This document shows, piece by piece, positions 51,638-60,177 of a stretch of DNA of 64,000 bases. The stretch comes from Flavobacterium ustbae (GTDB lineage Bacteria; Bacteroidota; Bacteroidia; Flavobacteriales; Flavobacteriaceae). Below the pieces are notes generated by a model. It made no database searches. It had not been told where the DNA came from and worked only from the letters and a program-made list of their open reading frames with translations. The DNA is taken from positions 124,001 to 188,000 of the forward strand of contig NZ_RPOC01000008.1 of assembly GCF_003946915.1 (NCBI RefSeq), given 5' to 3'. A program made the translations under genes and the position numbers. Each line of letters begins with the position of its first letter. Within the stretch, counting starts at the first letter, position 1.

Positions 51638-52402
51638 TTATTCTTCAGTTGCAGGAGCAGCTTCAGCCTCAACAGCAGGAGCTTCTTCAGCAGCTTCAAC
51701 TTCTTTTTCTGCACCTCTGTCAGAAAGACCTTCGATTACAGCAGTAGTTACTAAAGATAAAATTTTGTCAATTGATTTAGAAGCGTCATCATTTGCAGGA
51801 ATCACGTAATCAACCTCTCTTGGGTCAGAATTCGTATCAACCATTGCGAAAACTGGAATGTTTAATTTTTGAGCTTCTTTTATTGCGATGTGTTCAGCTT
51901 TGATATCTACTACGAACAATGCTGCAGGTAGTCTAGACATATCAGCAATTGAACCTAAGTTTTTCTCTAATTTAGCACGTAGACGATCAACTTGTAAACG
52001 CTCTTTCTTAGAAAGTGTGTTGAAAGTACCATCTTTCTTCATTTTATCGATAGAAGACATTTTTTTAACTGCCTTTCTGATTGTTACGAAGTTAGTTAGC
52101 ATTCCACCTGGCCATCTTTCAGTGATGTAAGGCATGTTTGCTGCTTTTGCTTTATCAGCAACGATGTCTTTTGCTTGTTTTTTGGTAGCTACGAATAAAA
52201 TTTTTCTACCTGATGCAGCGATTTTTTTCAAAGCTTCATTAGCTTCTTCAATTTTAGCTGCAGTTTTATATAGATTGATAATGTGAATACCATTGCGCTC
52301 CATATAAATGTAAGGAGCCATGTTTGGATCCCATTTTCTAGTCATGTGTCCGAAGTGAACACCTGCTTCTAGTAATTCTTTTACTTCTATTTTGTTTGCC
52401 AT
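51638..52402 (-). CDS. rpsB: 30S ribosomal protein S2
   Basis: A 254-residue S2: 'LLEAGVHFGHMTRKWDPNMAPYIYMERNGIHIINLYKTA', 'ILFVATKKQAKDIVADKA', 'GGMLTNFVTIRKAVKKM' and 'PVFAMVDTNSDPREVDYVIPANDDASKSIDKI'. The C-terminal A/E-rich tail is typical of Bacteroidota. Followed by tsf, the usual pair; a structured leader lies upstream (52429-52502). Confidence 0.98.
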   Translation of the reverse strand: MANKIEVKELLEAGVHFGHMTRKWDPNMAPYIYMERNGIHIINLYKTAAKIEEANEALKKIAASGRKILFVATKKQAKDIVADKAKAANMPYITERWPGGMLTNFVTIRKAVKKMSSIDKMKKDGTFNTLSKKERLQVDRLRAKLEKNLGSIADMSRLPAALFVVDIKAEHIAIKEAQKLNIPVFAMVDTNSDPREVDYVIPANDDASKSIDKILSLVTTAVIEGLSDRGAEKEVEAAEEAPAVEAEAAPATEE

Positions 52403-52428
52403 TTTTGTACTAGTTTACGTTCTGTTGA

Positions 52429-52502
52429 TTAGCAATGTATAAATGGCGATTTCTCTGGCTTTATACATTTAGATGCTAAACTATATCCTACCTCGATAGG
52501 AG
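52429..52502 (-). promoter_or_regulatory. Structured 5' leader of rpsB (candidate autoregulatory element)
   Basis: The 176-base gap between rpsI and rpsB holds an interrupted stem with outer arms TTAGCA/TGCTAA (52429 and 52474) and inner arms TGTATAAA/TTTATACA (52435 and 52459), and next to it a small hairpin TCCTA/TAGGA (52486-52502). Position fits a ribosomal-protein leader. Confidence 0.5.
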
Positions 52503-52546
52503 AGCAACAATAACTGTGTTTTTTAATTTCAATAAATAATTGATAA

Positions 52547-52571
52547 TGTCTTGTCCCATCCGAACAAGACA
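52547..52571 (-). terminator. Hairpin after rpsI
   Basis: A perfect 8-bp stem (TGTCTTGT / ACAAGACA) with a nine-base loop lies just after the rpsI stop. It is followed on the minus strand by only a weak T-run, so it may partly terminate or mark processing. Confidence 0.5.
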
Positions 52572-52578
52572 GGTAATA

Positions 52579-52965
52579 TTAACGTTTAGAGAACTGGAAT
52601 CTCTTACGAGCTTTCTTCTGACCGAATTTCTTACGTTCAACCATTCTTGGGTCTCTTGTTAATAAACCTTCTGGTTTAAGGATAGCTCTGTTTTCAGCGT
52701 TAACTTCACACATTACGCGTGCTAATGCCATTCTTACAGCTTCTGCCTGACCAGTTGTACCACCTCCGTAAACGTTTACTTTTACGTCAAAGTTACTAGC
52801 GTTTTCTGTCATAGAAAGCGGTTGTAAAACTTTGTACTGTAAAGTTGCAGTTGGAAAGTAAGTTGCGAATTCTTTTTTGTTTACAGTGATGTTTCCAGTT
52901 CCTTCAGAAACGTATACACGTGCAACAGCGGTTTTTCTTCTACCGATTTTGTGAATAACTCCCAT
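52579..52965 (-). CDS. rpsI: 30S ribosomal protein S9
   Basis: A 128-residue S9 with the start 'MGVIHKIGRRKTAVARVYVSEGTGNITVN' and the basic tail 'VERKKFGQKKARKRFQFSKR', which reaches the P-site tRNA. It overlaps the stop of rplM by one base, as in many bacterial rplM-rpsI operons. Confidence 0.98.
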   Translation of the reverse strand: MGVIHKIGRRKTAVARVYVSEGTGNITVNKKEFATYFPTATLQYKVLQPLSMTENASNFDVKVNVYGGGTTGQAEAVRMALARVMCEVNAENRAILKPEGLLTRDPRMVERKKFGQKKARKRFQFSKR

Positions 52966-53420
52966 TACTTAAGATCATTTAGGTTAACAGTTCTAGGTTT
53001 TTGAGCTCCGTGAGTGTGCTCAGCTCCTACAACAACATTTAGATTTCTGAAAAGTTCTGCTCCTAATTTGTTTTTAGGTAACATACCTTTTACCGCTTTT
53101 TCTACTAATAATGCAGGGTTTTTAGCTTGCAATACTTTAGCAGTTAAAGTTCTTTGTCCTCCTGGGTAACCTGTATGACGCATGTAAATTTTGTCATTCA
53201 ATTTTGTACCTGTAAGGTTAATTTTTTCTGAGTTGATAACAATTACGTTATCTCCACAGTCAACGTGCGGTGTGTAACTTGGCTTGTACTTACCTCTTAA
53301 GATCATAGCAACCTTAGATGCAAGACGTCCTAAGTTATGACCTTCAGCGTCAACAACAATCCACTCTTTAGTTACAGTGCCTTTGTTTGCCGAAACTGTT
53401 TTGTAGCTTAATGCGTCCAT
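52965..53420 (-). CDS. rplM: 50S ribosomal protein L13
   Basis: A 151-residue L13: 'WIVVDAEGHNLGRLASKVAMILRGKYKPSYTPHVDCGDNVIVINSEKI', 'YMRHTGYPGGQRTLTAKVLQAKNPALLVEKAVKGMLPKNKLG'. First gene of the rplM-rpsI operon, with a well-matched promoter at 53464-53493 and a short leader. Confidence 0.98.
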   Translation of the reverse strand: MDALSYKTVSANKGTVTKEWIVVDAEGHNLGRLASKVAMILRGKYKPSYTPHVDCGDNVIVINSEKINLTGTKLNDKIYMRHTGYPGGQRTLTAKVLQAKNPALLVEKAVKGMLPKNKLGAELFRNLNVVVGAEHTHGAQKPRTVNLNDLK

Positions 53421-53443
53421 AATATTATTTTAATTAAACATTC

Positions 53444-53463
53444 CATCCCCAATAAAGGGGATG
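53444..53463 (-). promoter_or_regulatory. Hairpin at the 5' end of the rplM transcript
   Basis: CATCCCC and GGGGATG pair around a six-base loop. The predicted transcription start (about 53460) lies at its edge, so the mRNA would begin with a CCCC/GGGG stem; a role in stability or in L13 control is possible. Confidence 0.45.
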
Positions 53464-53493
53464 CAAAAGTACAATTAATTATTTTAAAACCAA
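53464..53493 (-). promoter_or_regulatory. Promoter of rplM-rpsI
   Basis: On the minus strand TTG (53493-53491), a 19-base spacer and TACTTTTG (53471-53464) match the Bacteroidota promoter consensus exactly. Confidence 0.85.
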
Positions 53494-53559
53494 ATACCTT
53501 AAAGAATATTTTATTGGCTGAAAATCAGGCATTCAGTTTTTGAAATAAATGGACATAAA

Positions 53560-53597
53560 AAAAACCGTCTCTTTTGAAGTAAAAAGACGGTTCAATA
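53560..53597 (-). terminator. Hairpin after the ferritin-like gene
   Basis: On the minus strand GAACCGTCTTTTT and AAAAGAGACGGTTTTTTTT form a stem (AACCGTCTT / AAGAGACGGTT type, imperfect) followed by a strong T-tract, just past the stop at 53614. Confidence 0.6.
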
Positions 53598-53613
53598 ATA
53601 CAAAAAATATGGC

Positions 53614-54426
53614 TTATACAATAAATATATTGGCAATATCTACCACCTGTTGTGTTGTAAGTGGTTCATCATAAGCTTCTGAGCCTGCTGCTGCACCAAA
53701 TGCGGTTGCGGTGTTAAAACCTGCTTGCATCGTTACGCCTTCGCCATCATATACAGCTTGTGTTGCTGCTGGCATTCCTGCGCCTCTTTCACTATTTGAA
53801 ATCCATCCTTTTAAGCCTCGAAGTCTTCGCACTTCAGATGCATGGCGCGCTTCTACAGAATGGATTTGTAGTGCAGCTTGTAACAAATCGGGAGTCGTAA
53901 TTAGATTTCCAGCCTGTCCTTTATAAGCTCTTACGCCTGTGTCTTCAAAAGCTTGAGCAAGAGCTAAAAATGTCGGATAATCTCCAAAAGGGTCAAATGC
54001 ACCTCCTACAGTAAAATCAAAGGTTGGTTTAGGGACAAAGTTCGCACTTGCCGAACCACCCAGACCTGCAATTAAAAATTTAACATGATCAGACTCATGT
54101 GCAGCAATCTGTTGGAAAACTTTCAAATCGCGTCCGCCATTTTCAGATGCTGGAATTACTCCAGAATCTAACGCCATAGCATAAAATTCATCTTCAAGGT
54201 ATTCTAGTGTCAAGGCAAACTGTAGTGCTCCAATCGGTGTAGCGGGAGTTGCTGTAATGTCTTTAGCGAATGCTTTATTGGTTAAAGCCGATAGCCCAAA
54301 AGGAATTGAAGCTAGAGCTAAATTTTTTCCGATATTCCCAAACTGAGAAAAACTATCTCTTCTTGAGCCAGTGCTCTTCATTAAATTGTCATCAGTAAAG
54401 GATTCTATAAATTTTAAAATGTTCAT
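53614..54426 (-). CDS. Ferritin-like domain protein, exported (second of a pair)
   Basis: A 270-residue protein. The N-terminus carries 'SRRDSF' then a hydrophobic stretch to 'KAFAKD', resembling a Tat signal. The rest is a four-helix ferritin-like fold with the di-iron pattern intact: E in 'ALTLEYLEDEFYAMAL', E-x-x-H in 'AAHESDHVKFL', E in 'AQAFEDTGVRAY' and E-x-x-H in 'SVEARHASEVRRL'. Function unknown; members of this group are common in Bacteroidota and Deinococcus stress loci. It follows its partner gene by 25 bases. Confidence 0.85.
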   Translation of the reverse strand: MNILKFIESFTDDNLMKSTGSRRDSFSQFGNIGKNLALASIPFGLSALTNKAFAKDITATPATPIGALQFALTLEYLEDEFYAMALDSGVIPASENGGRDLKVFQQIAAHESDHVKFLIAGLGGSASANFVPKPTFDFTVGGAFDPFGDYPTFLALAQAFEDTGVRAYKGQAGNLITTPDLLQAALQIHSVEARHASEVRRLRGLKGWISNSERGAGMPAATQAVYDGEGVTMQAGFNTATAFGAAAGSEAYDEPLTTQQVVDIANIFIV

Positions 54427-54451
54427 AATTTCTAAGTTTTAGCTGGTTAGA

Positions 54452-55198
54452 TTAAGGTAAATATTTGGCTGTAAATTTTGTAGTGATAAAATTTGCAGCA
54501 ATAGGAAGAATTTTAGACGGATCTTTAGCATCATCTAAACCTGTTGACATGTTTACAATATCATCTCCAGCAAAATCTTTCGAATTTGGATTGATCAAAC
54601 TTCTTATTGCGGCTGCGTGGCGTGCTTCTACAGAAACAATTTTTCCTGCTAACAATAAATAATCGGCAGTTTTAATTAATTTTCCAGCACCGTTGTACGC
54701 GGCAACTCCCGTATCTTCTAATGCTTTTGCGGTAGCAAGTACTTCTGTGCGGCTATTAAAATTTAGAGAGCCATAATTAAAGGCTAAAGAAGGAAGCAAT
54801 TGAGAGCTTGGATCTGGAAGTGCTCCAGTCAAAGCGGCTTTAAAGAAATCTCTGTGCACTACTTCGTGGTGGTACAAATCTGTTAAGACTTCTCTTTCTA
54901 AAGAACTAAAAACAGAATTGAAACTGCTTGAATTTACAACCTTAGTGTAAAAATCAGCTTCTAATTGTTCAAGAGCGTATGCATAAGTAAGAACTCCAAA
55001 ATCGCCAGAGCCTAAATCAAAAATACCATTTCGAACTCCAGGTAAGGAGGTGTCGTCCATGTTATCATCATTATCATTGTCGCTGCAACCAGCTAAAATC
55101 AAACCTGTGGTTGCTAATGTTAACCCACTGAGCTTAAGAAAGCTCCTTCTGCTATTCAATGAAGGATCAACTTCATGAATTTTAACTTCGTTTTTCAT
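54452..55198 (-). CDS. Ferritin-like domain lipoprotein with Tat signal (first of a pair)
   Basis: A 248-residue protein whose N-terminus has the twin-arginine motif 'SRRSFLKLSG' followed by a lipobox ending 'LILAGC' (Cys about 38), so a Tat-exported lipoprotein is predicted. The ferritin-like core keeps 'YALEQLEADFYTKVV', 'YHHEVVHRDFF', 'AKALEDTGVAAYNG' and 'SVEARHAAAIRSL'. Tat export suggests the protein folds, perhaps with metal, before transport. First gene of a two-gene unit, divergent from the LacI gene. Confidence 0.88.
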   Translation of the reverse strand: MKNEVKIHEVDPSLNSRRSFLKLSGLTLATTGLILAGCSDNDNDDNMDDTSLPGVRNGIFDLGSGDFGVLTYAYALEQLEADFYTKVVNSSSFNSVFSSLEREVLTDLYHHEVVHRDFFKAALTGALPDPSSQLLPSLAFNYGSLNFNSRTEVLATAKALEDTGVAAYNGAGKLIKTADYLLLAGKIVSVEARHAAAIRSLINPNSKDFAGDDIVNMSTGLDDAKDPSKILPIAANFITTKFTAKYLP

Positions 55199-55362
55199 AA
55201 TTAAAGGTTTTTTAATAAGGTTAATAACATTGGTCTTTACTTATTAACGAAATTTTTAGAGATACGGTTTTAAACTTTAACATTTATTGTTTTTCTTTTA
55301 AAAAAATTTCAGTGTTTTGAAGATGAACTGCTTGTTTTTTATTTTATTTTCGGTAATTCTAC

Positions 55363-55370
55363 TATATTTG
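55363..55370 (+). promoter_or_regulatory. Probable -7 promoter element of the LacI-type gene
   Basis: TATATTTG, a match to TAnnTTTG, lies 28 bases before the LacI-type gene. A TTG at 55332 is too far (28-base spacer), so the -33 part is uncertain. Confidence 0.5.
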
Positions 55371-55398
55371 TATCAATTACGTTAAAAACTATTTTTAA

Positions 55399-56424
55399 AT
55401 GAAAGCTAAAGCAACTCTCAAACAAATTGCAAAAGAACTTGGTGTCTCTGTATCGACAGTTTCTAAGGCGTTAAATGACAGCCCGGAAATTAGTGAGCAA
55501 ACGAAAGTGAAGATTAAGGAGTATGCCAAACTCAAAAATTACAAGCCTAATGTTATTGGTTTAAATTTAAAAAATCGTAAAACCAAAACCATCGGGGTAA
55601 TTATTCCGAATATTCTAAATTCTTTCTTTGCGAAAGTTTTTAGCGGTATTGAGAAAGTGGCCGACAAAAAGGGATATAATGTAATCACCTGTATTTCTAA
55701 TGAATCTTTAGAAAAAGAAATTCATACGCTTGAAATGCTAAGTAATGGAACGATTGACGGATTTATCCTTTCGGTTTCTGAAGAAGCACAAAAACTTCAA
55801 GATTACAATCATTTCTCTGAAATCATTAATGATGGAACGCCAATTGTGATGTTCGACCGAATTGCTGATGAAGTTGAATGTGATAAAGTGGTAGTAGATG
55901 ATTTTGATTCGGCTTTAAATTCGACACAGCATTTAATCGATTTAGGATGCAAAAATATTGCCTTGATTTCTTCAGTTGATAATTTAAGTATCGGGAAATT
56001 AAGAGCTGATGGTTATTTAAAAGCCTTAAAAGACAACAATATTCCAATTAACGAAAAAATAATTCTTCGTACCGATTCAGAAGAAGATATGAAAAGCAAA
56101 ATCGAAGGAATATTGGATCAAAAAGTAGACGGAATTTTTGCTTTAGATGAAAATGATTCTGTTGCAGCTTTAAGAGTAAGTTTGAAAAAAGGATACAGAG
56201 TTCCAGAAGATATTTCAATTATTGGTTTTGCAGACGGAATTCTAGCATCAAGACGTTTATCGCCGAGTTTGACAACAGTTAGTCAGCACGGTGTTGAAAT
56301 TGGAGAAGTGGCTGCAAAAAGATTAATCGAAAGATTAGAAGAACCGGAAGGAACGGTTTCAGAATACGAAACCATCGTAATTAAGACGAAACTGAAAGAA
56401 AGAGAGTCTACGAGAAAGAAATAA
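55399..56424 (+). CDS. LacI family transcriptional regulator
   Basis: A 341-residue regulator with the N-terminal helix-turn-helix and hinge ('TLKQIAKELGVSVSTVSKALNDSPEISEQTKVKIKEYAK') and a periplasmic-binding-type effector domain ('IGVIIPNILNSFFAKVFSGIEKVADKKGYNVITC', 'ISIIGFADGILASRRLSPSLTTV'). The sugar or nucleoside effector is unknown. The genes beside it are ferritin-like and housekeeping genes, so its targets may be elsewhere. Confidence 0.93.
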   Translation: MKAKATLKQIAKELGVSVSTVSKALNDSPEISEQTKVKIKEYAKLKNYKPNVIGLNLKNRKTKTIGVIIPNILNSFFAKVFSGIEKVADKKGYNVITCISNESLEKEIHTLEMLSNGTIDGFILSVSEEAQKLQDYNHFSEIINDGTPIVMFDRIADEVECDKVVVDDFDSALNSTQHLIDLGCKNIALISSVDNLSIGKLRADGYLKALKDNNIPINEKIILRTDSEEDMKSKIEGILDQKVDGIFALDENDSVAALRVSLKKGYRVPEDISIIGFADGILASRRLSPSLTTVSQHGVEIGEVAAKRLIERLEEPEGTVSEYETIVIKTKLKERESTRKK

Positions 56425-56463
56425 AAAGAAAACCATTCGCCGCGGCGAATGGTTTTCTTTTTA
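56424..56463 (+). terminator. Bidirectional terminator after the LacI-type gene
   Basis: A GC-rich perfect palindrome (AAAGAAAACCATTCGCC / GGCGAATGGTTTTCTTT with GC at the centre), with flanking T-tracts on both strands. Confidence 0.9.
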
Positions 56464-56464
56464 T

Positions 56465-56839
56465 TTAAATGAGAAGTAAGACAGATGCAATTAGAAAAAA
56501 TAATACTATTCTAAATTTCTTTTGCTGTTCAGCTTTACGAAGATATCCCTCTTCTTCTAAATTCCAAGAGAATATAAGTTCAATAAGTGTTCCTCCTAAA
56601 TTGAATACAAAGTCAGAAATGCTGTAACTTTCTTTGGCTCTTTTTAGTGCCTCAAAATTTTCCTTTTTCTTTTCTATATATTTAGCTTGGTCTATTAATT
56701 TAAAATCGACTTTCCGACTATAAAGCTCAGCGACTGCTAGTTGATATGCGCGCTCATTCCATTTTTTTGGAGCACCAGTTATTGCTAGTAATTCTTTTGT
56801 TGTTCGGGTTTTAATAGGAGGCTTAAAATCGTCTGTCAT
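56465..56839 (-). CDS. Hypothetical protein with C-terminal membrane helix
   Basis: A 124-residue protein, not recognised. The N-terminal half is hydrophilic ('PPIKTRTTKELLAITGAPKKWNERAYQLAVAELYSRKVDF') and the C-terminal end is a single membrane helix ('KFRIVLFFLIASVLLLI'), giving a tail-anchored layout. Start set at the ATG of 'MTDDFKPP'; the frame could reach five codons further to a TTG at 56854. It ends in the shared terminator of the LacI-type gene. Confidence 0.6.
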   Translation of the reverse strand: MTDDFKPPIKTRTTKELLAITGAPKKWNERAYQLAVAELYSRKVDFKLIDQAKYIEKKKENFEALKRAKESYSISDFVFNLGGTLIELIFSWNLEEEGYLRKAEQQKKFRIVLFFLIASVLLLI

Positions 56840-56854
56840 ATAAGTCGAATTCAA

Positions 56855-56909
56855 AATCTAAAATCAACAATCTAAAATCAACAATCTAAAATCAACAATC
56901 TGAAATCTA
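56855..56909. repeat. 14-bp tandem repeat (AATCTAAAATCAAC)
   Basis: Three perfect and one degenerate head-to-tail copies fill the 60-base gap between the hypothetical gene and polA. Confidence 0.85.
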
Positions 56910-56915
56910 AAATTA

Positions 56916-59765
56916 TCAATGCGCTTCTAACCAATCCTTTCCTAAACCAAGTTCAACTTCCAAAGGAACAGACATTTTAAAAGCATTTTCCATTTCGTGT
57001 TTAATCATCGGCTGGATTTTTTCGATTTCATCGTTGTGAACATCGAACACAAGCTCATCATGAACCTGAAGCAGCATTCTTGATTTCCAGTTTTCTTCTT
57101 TTAATTTTTTATGAATGTTGATCATCGCAATTTTAATCACGTCGGCAGCACTTCCCTGAATTGGGGCGTTTACCGCATTTCGTTCGGCGGCGCCTCTAAC
57201 AACAGCGTTTGCAGAGTTGATGTCTTTAAGATAACGACGACGACCTAAAATCGTTTGAACATAACCGTTTTCGCGTGCAAATTCAACTTGTTCATTAATA
57301 TAAGAACGCAATCTTGGATACGTTTTGTAATAAGCGTCGATCAAAGCAGCACTTTCGCTTCTTGAAAGTGAAGTCTGGTTACTCAAACCAAAAGCGGAAA
57401 CACCATATATAATTCCGAAGTTTACTGTTTTGGCGTTGCTTCTTTGTTCGCGCGATACTTCTTCCAACGCAACATCAAAAACTTTTGCAGCAGTTGCTCT
57501 GTGAATGTCTTCTCCATTTTGGAAAGCGGCAATCATATTTTCTTCTCCGCTTAAAGCGGCAATAATTCTAAGTTCAATCTGCGAATAATCGGCAGAGATT
57601 AAAGTGTGGTTTTCATCGCGCGCCACAAAAGCTTTACGAATCTGACGTCCTCTTTCGGTACGAATCGGAATATTCTGCAAGTTGGGATTATTAGAACTCA
57701 AACGTCCCGTTGCGGCAACAGTCTGCATATAATCGGTATGAACACGTAAAGTCTTTTTGTCAACCTGTTCTGGTAAAGCCAAAATATAAGTGCTTTGAAG
57801 CTTTACCATTTGTCGCCAATCTAAAATATCTTTTACAATTGGGTTTTCGTTTGCTAAATAAGTCAAAACTTCTTCGCCAGTTGCATATTGCCCCGTTTTG
57901 GTTTTCTTTTGTTTGGCACCGCCTATTTTTAGTTTGTCAAATAAAATATCTCCTAATTGTTTTGGAGAAGCCAGATTGAAAGTTTCTCCAGCAGTTTCGT
58001 AGATTTTTTGTTCCAAAGATTTAATTTCAACGTCCATTTCGCCAGACATTGCTTTTAAGAACTCCACATCCAAACGAATTCCTTCCGTTTCCATATCGGC
58101 CAAAACGCTTACTAAAGGAATTTCGATTTCATCAAAAAGCTTTTTAGTTTCGGTTTTATCTAATTCTGTTGTAAAGATTTCTTTTAATTGTAACGTAATA
58201 TCAGCGTCTTCTGCAGCATATTCTTTAATATCTTCTAGAGGGACATCACGCATAGAAAGCTGATTTTTTCCTTTTTTACCAATTAAAGTTTCGATAGATT
58301 TTGGTGAATATTTTAAATAGGTTTCTGCCAAAATATCCATATTATGACGCATATCTGGGTTAATCAGATAATGTGCGATCATCGTATCAAAAAGTTTTCC
58401 TTTTACGGTAACGCCATAATTAGAAAGGATTTTTAAGTCGTATTTTAAATTTTGTCCAATTTTCTCAATATTTTCATTTTCAAAAAATGGAACAAATTTT
58501 TCAACTAAAGCTTTTGCTTCTTCCTGATTTTCTGGAAAAGGAACGTAAAATGCTTTTCCTTTTTCGTAAGAAAAAGACATTCCGACCAATTCTGCATGCA
58601 GGGCATCAATTCCTGTTGTTTCGGTATCAAAACAAACTGACGGCTGTTTTTGTAAATTTTGCAAAAGCAATTTAATTCCTAAATCGCCTTGAATAGTCTG
58701 GTACGAATGTTCTGTGTTTTCTAAAGTATTGTAAAACGAATTTCTTGCCGCTTCGGCACTTTCGTCAAGAGTTGTTCCTCCGCCTCCGAAAAGATCAAAT
58801 TGATCTTCGTTTTTTGGCTGCTGTTTCTTGTATAGTTTAGGATCAGAAGGTGGAGTGCCGGCTAGTTCGTTGCTGCCTCCAACTTTAAATAAATTATCAA
58901 ACTGTTCAGCCATTCTTCTAAATTCTAATTCTTGAAAAATTGCATCTGTTTTTTCGATGTCTGGGCGTGAAAGTTCGTAATCTTCTTCATTAAAAGTAAC
59001 ATCACAATCACACATGATAGCTGCCAGTTTTTTAGATAAAATGCCTTTTTCTTTATTGGCTTCAATGTTTTCCTTCATTTTACCTTTTAGCTTATCGGTA
59101 TTAGCCAAAAGGTTTTCCATTGAACCAAATTCTTTCAGGAATTTTTTAGCGGTAACTTCTCCAACTCCCGGCAATCCTGGAATATTGTCTACAGCATCGC
59201 CCATCATACCAAGAAAATCAATTACCTGTTCTGGTCTTTCGACTTCAAATTTTGCCAAGACTTCTGGAACGCCCCAAATTTCGATTCCGTTGCCCATACG
59301 CGCAGGTTTGTACATAAAGATGTTTTCAGAAACCAACTGTGCAAAATCCTTATCTGGGGTTACCATGTAGACTTTGTAGTTTTGTTTTTCTGCCTGTTTT
59401 GCTATAGTTCCAATTAAGTCATCGGCCTCGCAGCCAGCAAGTTCAATAATCGGAATATGCATCGCTCTTAATAATTCTTGAATATAGGGAACCGCAATTT
59501 TGATCGCTTCTGGAGTTTCGTCACGATTGGCTTTATAATCAGAATACATTTCTGTTCTTGCGTGGCTTCCTTCTTTGTCGAAAGCAACTGCCAAATGATC
59601 TGGTTTTTCTCTTTTAATAACATCCAAAAGTGAGTTCATAAAACCCATAATTGCAGATGTATCCATTCCTTTTGAGTTGATTCTCGGGTTTTTAATAAAA
59701 GCATAATAACCACGGAATATTAGTGCATAAGCATCTAAAAGAAAAAGACGTTTTTGAGTTGACAT
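56916..59765 (-). CDS. polA: DNA polymerase I
   Basis: A 949-residue Pol I with three domains. The 5'-3' exonuclease is at about 1-300 ('LFLLDAYALIFRGYYAF', 'AGCEADDLIGTIA', 'GLPGVGEVTAKKFLKEFG'). The 3'-5' exonuclease is at about 360-560 and looks active, with 'CFDTETTGIDALHAELVGMS' and 'IAHYLINPDMRHNMDILA', so proofreading is expected. The polymerase is at about 570-949 ('AATGRLSSNNPNLQNIPIRT', 'SADYSQIELRIIAAL', 'RSNAKTVNFGIIYGVS', 'LLQVHDELVFDV'). Start set at 'MSTQKRLF'; a longer frame reaches upstream repeats. Minus-strand TTG (59798-59796) and TAAATTTT near the start suggest its own promoter. Confidence 0.97.
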   Translation of the reverse strand: MSTQKRLFLLDAYALIFRGYYAFIKNPRINSKGMDTSAIMGFMNSLLDVIKREKPDHLAVAFDKEGSHARTEMYSDYKANRDETPEAIKIAVPYIQELLRAMHIPIIELAGCEADDLIGTIAKQAEKQNYKVYMVTPDKDFAQLVSENIFMYKPARMGNGIEIWGVPEVLAKFEVERPEQVIDFLGMMGDAVDNIPGLPGVGEVTAKKFLKEFGSMENLLANTDKLKGKMKENIEANKEKGILSKKLAAIMCDCDVTFNEEDYELSRPDIEKTDAIFQELEFRRMAEQFDNLFKVGGSNELAGTPPSDPKLYKKQQPKNEDQFDLFGGGGTTLDESAEAARNSFYNTLENTEHSYQTIQGDLGIKLLLQNLQKQPSVCFDTETTGIDALHAELVGMSFSYEKGKAFYVPFPENQEEAKALVEKFVPFFENENIEKIGQNLKYDLKILSNYGVTVKGKLFDTMIAHYLINPDMRHNMDILAETYLKYSPKSIETLIGKKGKNQLSMRDVPLEDIKEYAAEDADITLQLKEIFTTELDKTETKKLFDEIEIPLVSVLADMETEGIRLDVEFLKAMSGEMDVEIKSLEQKIYETAGETFNLASPKQLGDILFDKLKIGGAKQKKTKTGQYATGEEVLTYLANENPIVKDILDWRQMVKLQSTYILALPEQVDKKTLRVHTDYMQTVAATGRLSSNNPNLQNIPIRTERGRQIRKAFVARDENHTLISADYSQIELRIIAALSGEENMIAAFQNGEDIHRATAAKVFDVALEEVSREQRSNAKTVNFGIIYGVSAFGLSNQTSLSRSESAALIDAYYKTYPRLRSYINEQVEFARENGYVQTILGRRRYLKDINSANAVVRGAAERNAVNAPIQGSAADVIKIAMINIHKKLKEENWKSRMLLQVHDELVFDVHNDEIEKIQPMIKHEMENAFKMSVPLEVELGLGKDWLEAH

Positions 59766-59830
59766 ATTAAAAAATTTAGTCTGTAAAAATAAACAATTGA
59801 GGCTCAAAAAATAACTAAAAAAATTTTTTT

Positions 59831-60157
59831 TACCATATAAGTGATATAAGTTCATTTTAGTAGAGGCGCACTGCTGTGCGTTTAAATTTTTAAACCATAT
59901 AAGTCATGTAGAGGCGGACCGTAGTGCGTCTACATTTTTTTTACCATATAAGTGATATAAGTTCATTTTAGTAGAGGCGCACTGCTGTGCATTTAAATTT
60001 TAAACCATATAAGTCATGTAGAGGCGGACCGTAGTGCGTCTACATTTTTTTTACCATATAAGTGATATAAGTTCATTTTAGTAGAGGCGCACTGCTGTAC
60101 GTTTAAATTTTTAAACCATATAAGTCATGTAGAGGCGGACCGCAGTGCGTCTAAATT
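59831..60157. repeat. Three-copy tandem array, unit about 110 bp, upstream of polA
   Basis: Each unit begins TACCATATAAGTGATATAAG, continues with a GTAGAGGCGCACTGCTGTGCG-type palindrome, then AAACCATATAAGTCATGTAG and a GCGGACCGTAGTGCGTCTA palindrome. Unit starts at 59831, 59942 and 60052 give periods of 111 and 110. The gap 59766-60466 holds no gene but is filled with this array and the element at 60178. Confidence 0.88.
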
Positions 60158-60177
60158 GTGAAAACGAATATTTTATC

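Noticed and set aside
59766..59855. Longer N-terminus for DNA polymerase I
   Set aside because: The added 30 residues run into repeat sequence, and the family starts at 'MSTQKRLFLLDAYALIF'-type sequence.
59831..60157. Possible CRISPR array
   Set aside because: The units are about 110 bp with no unique spacers, and no cas gene is present; this is an ordinary tandem repeat.
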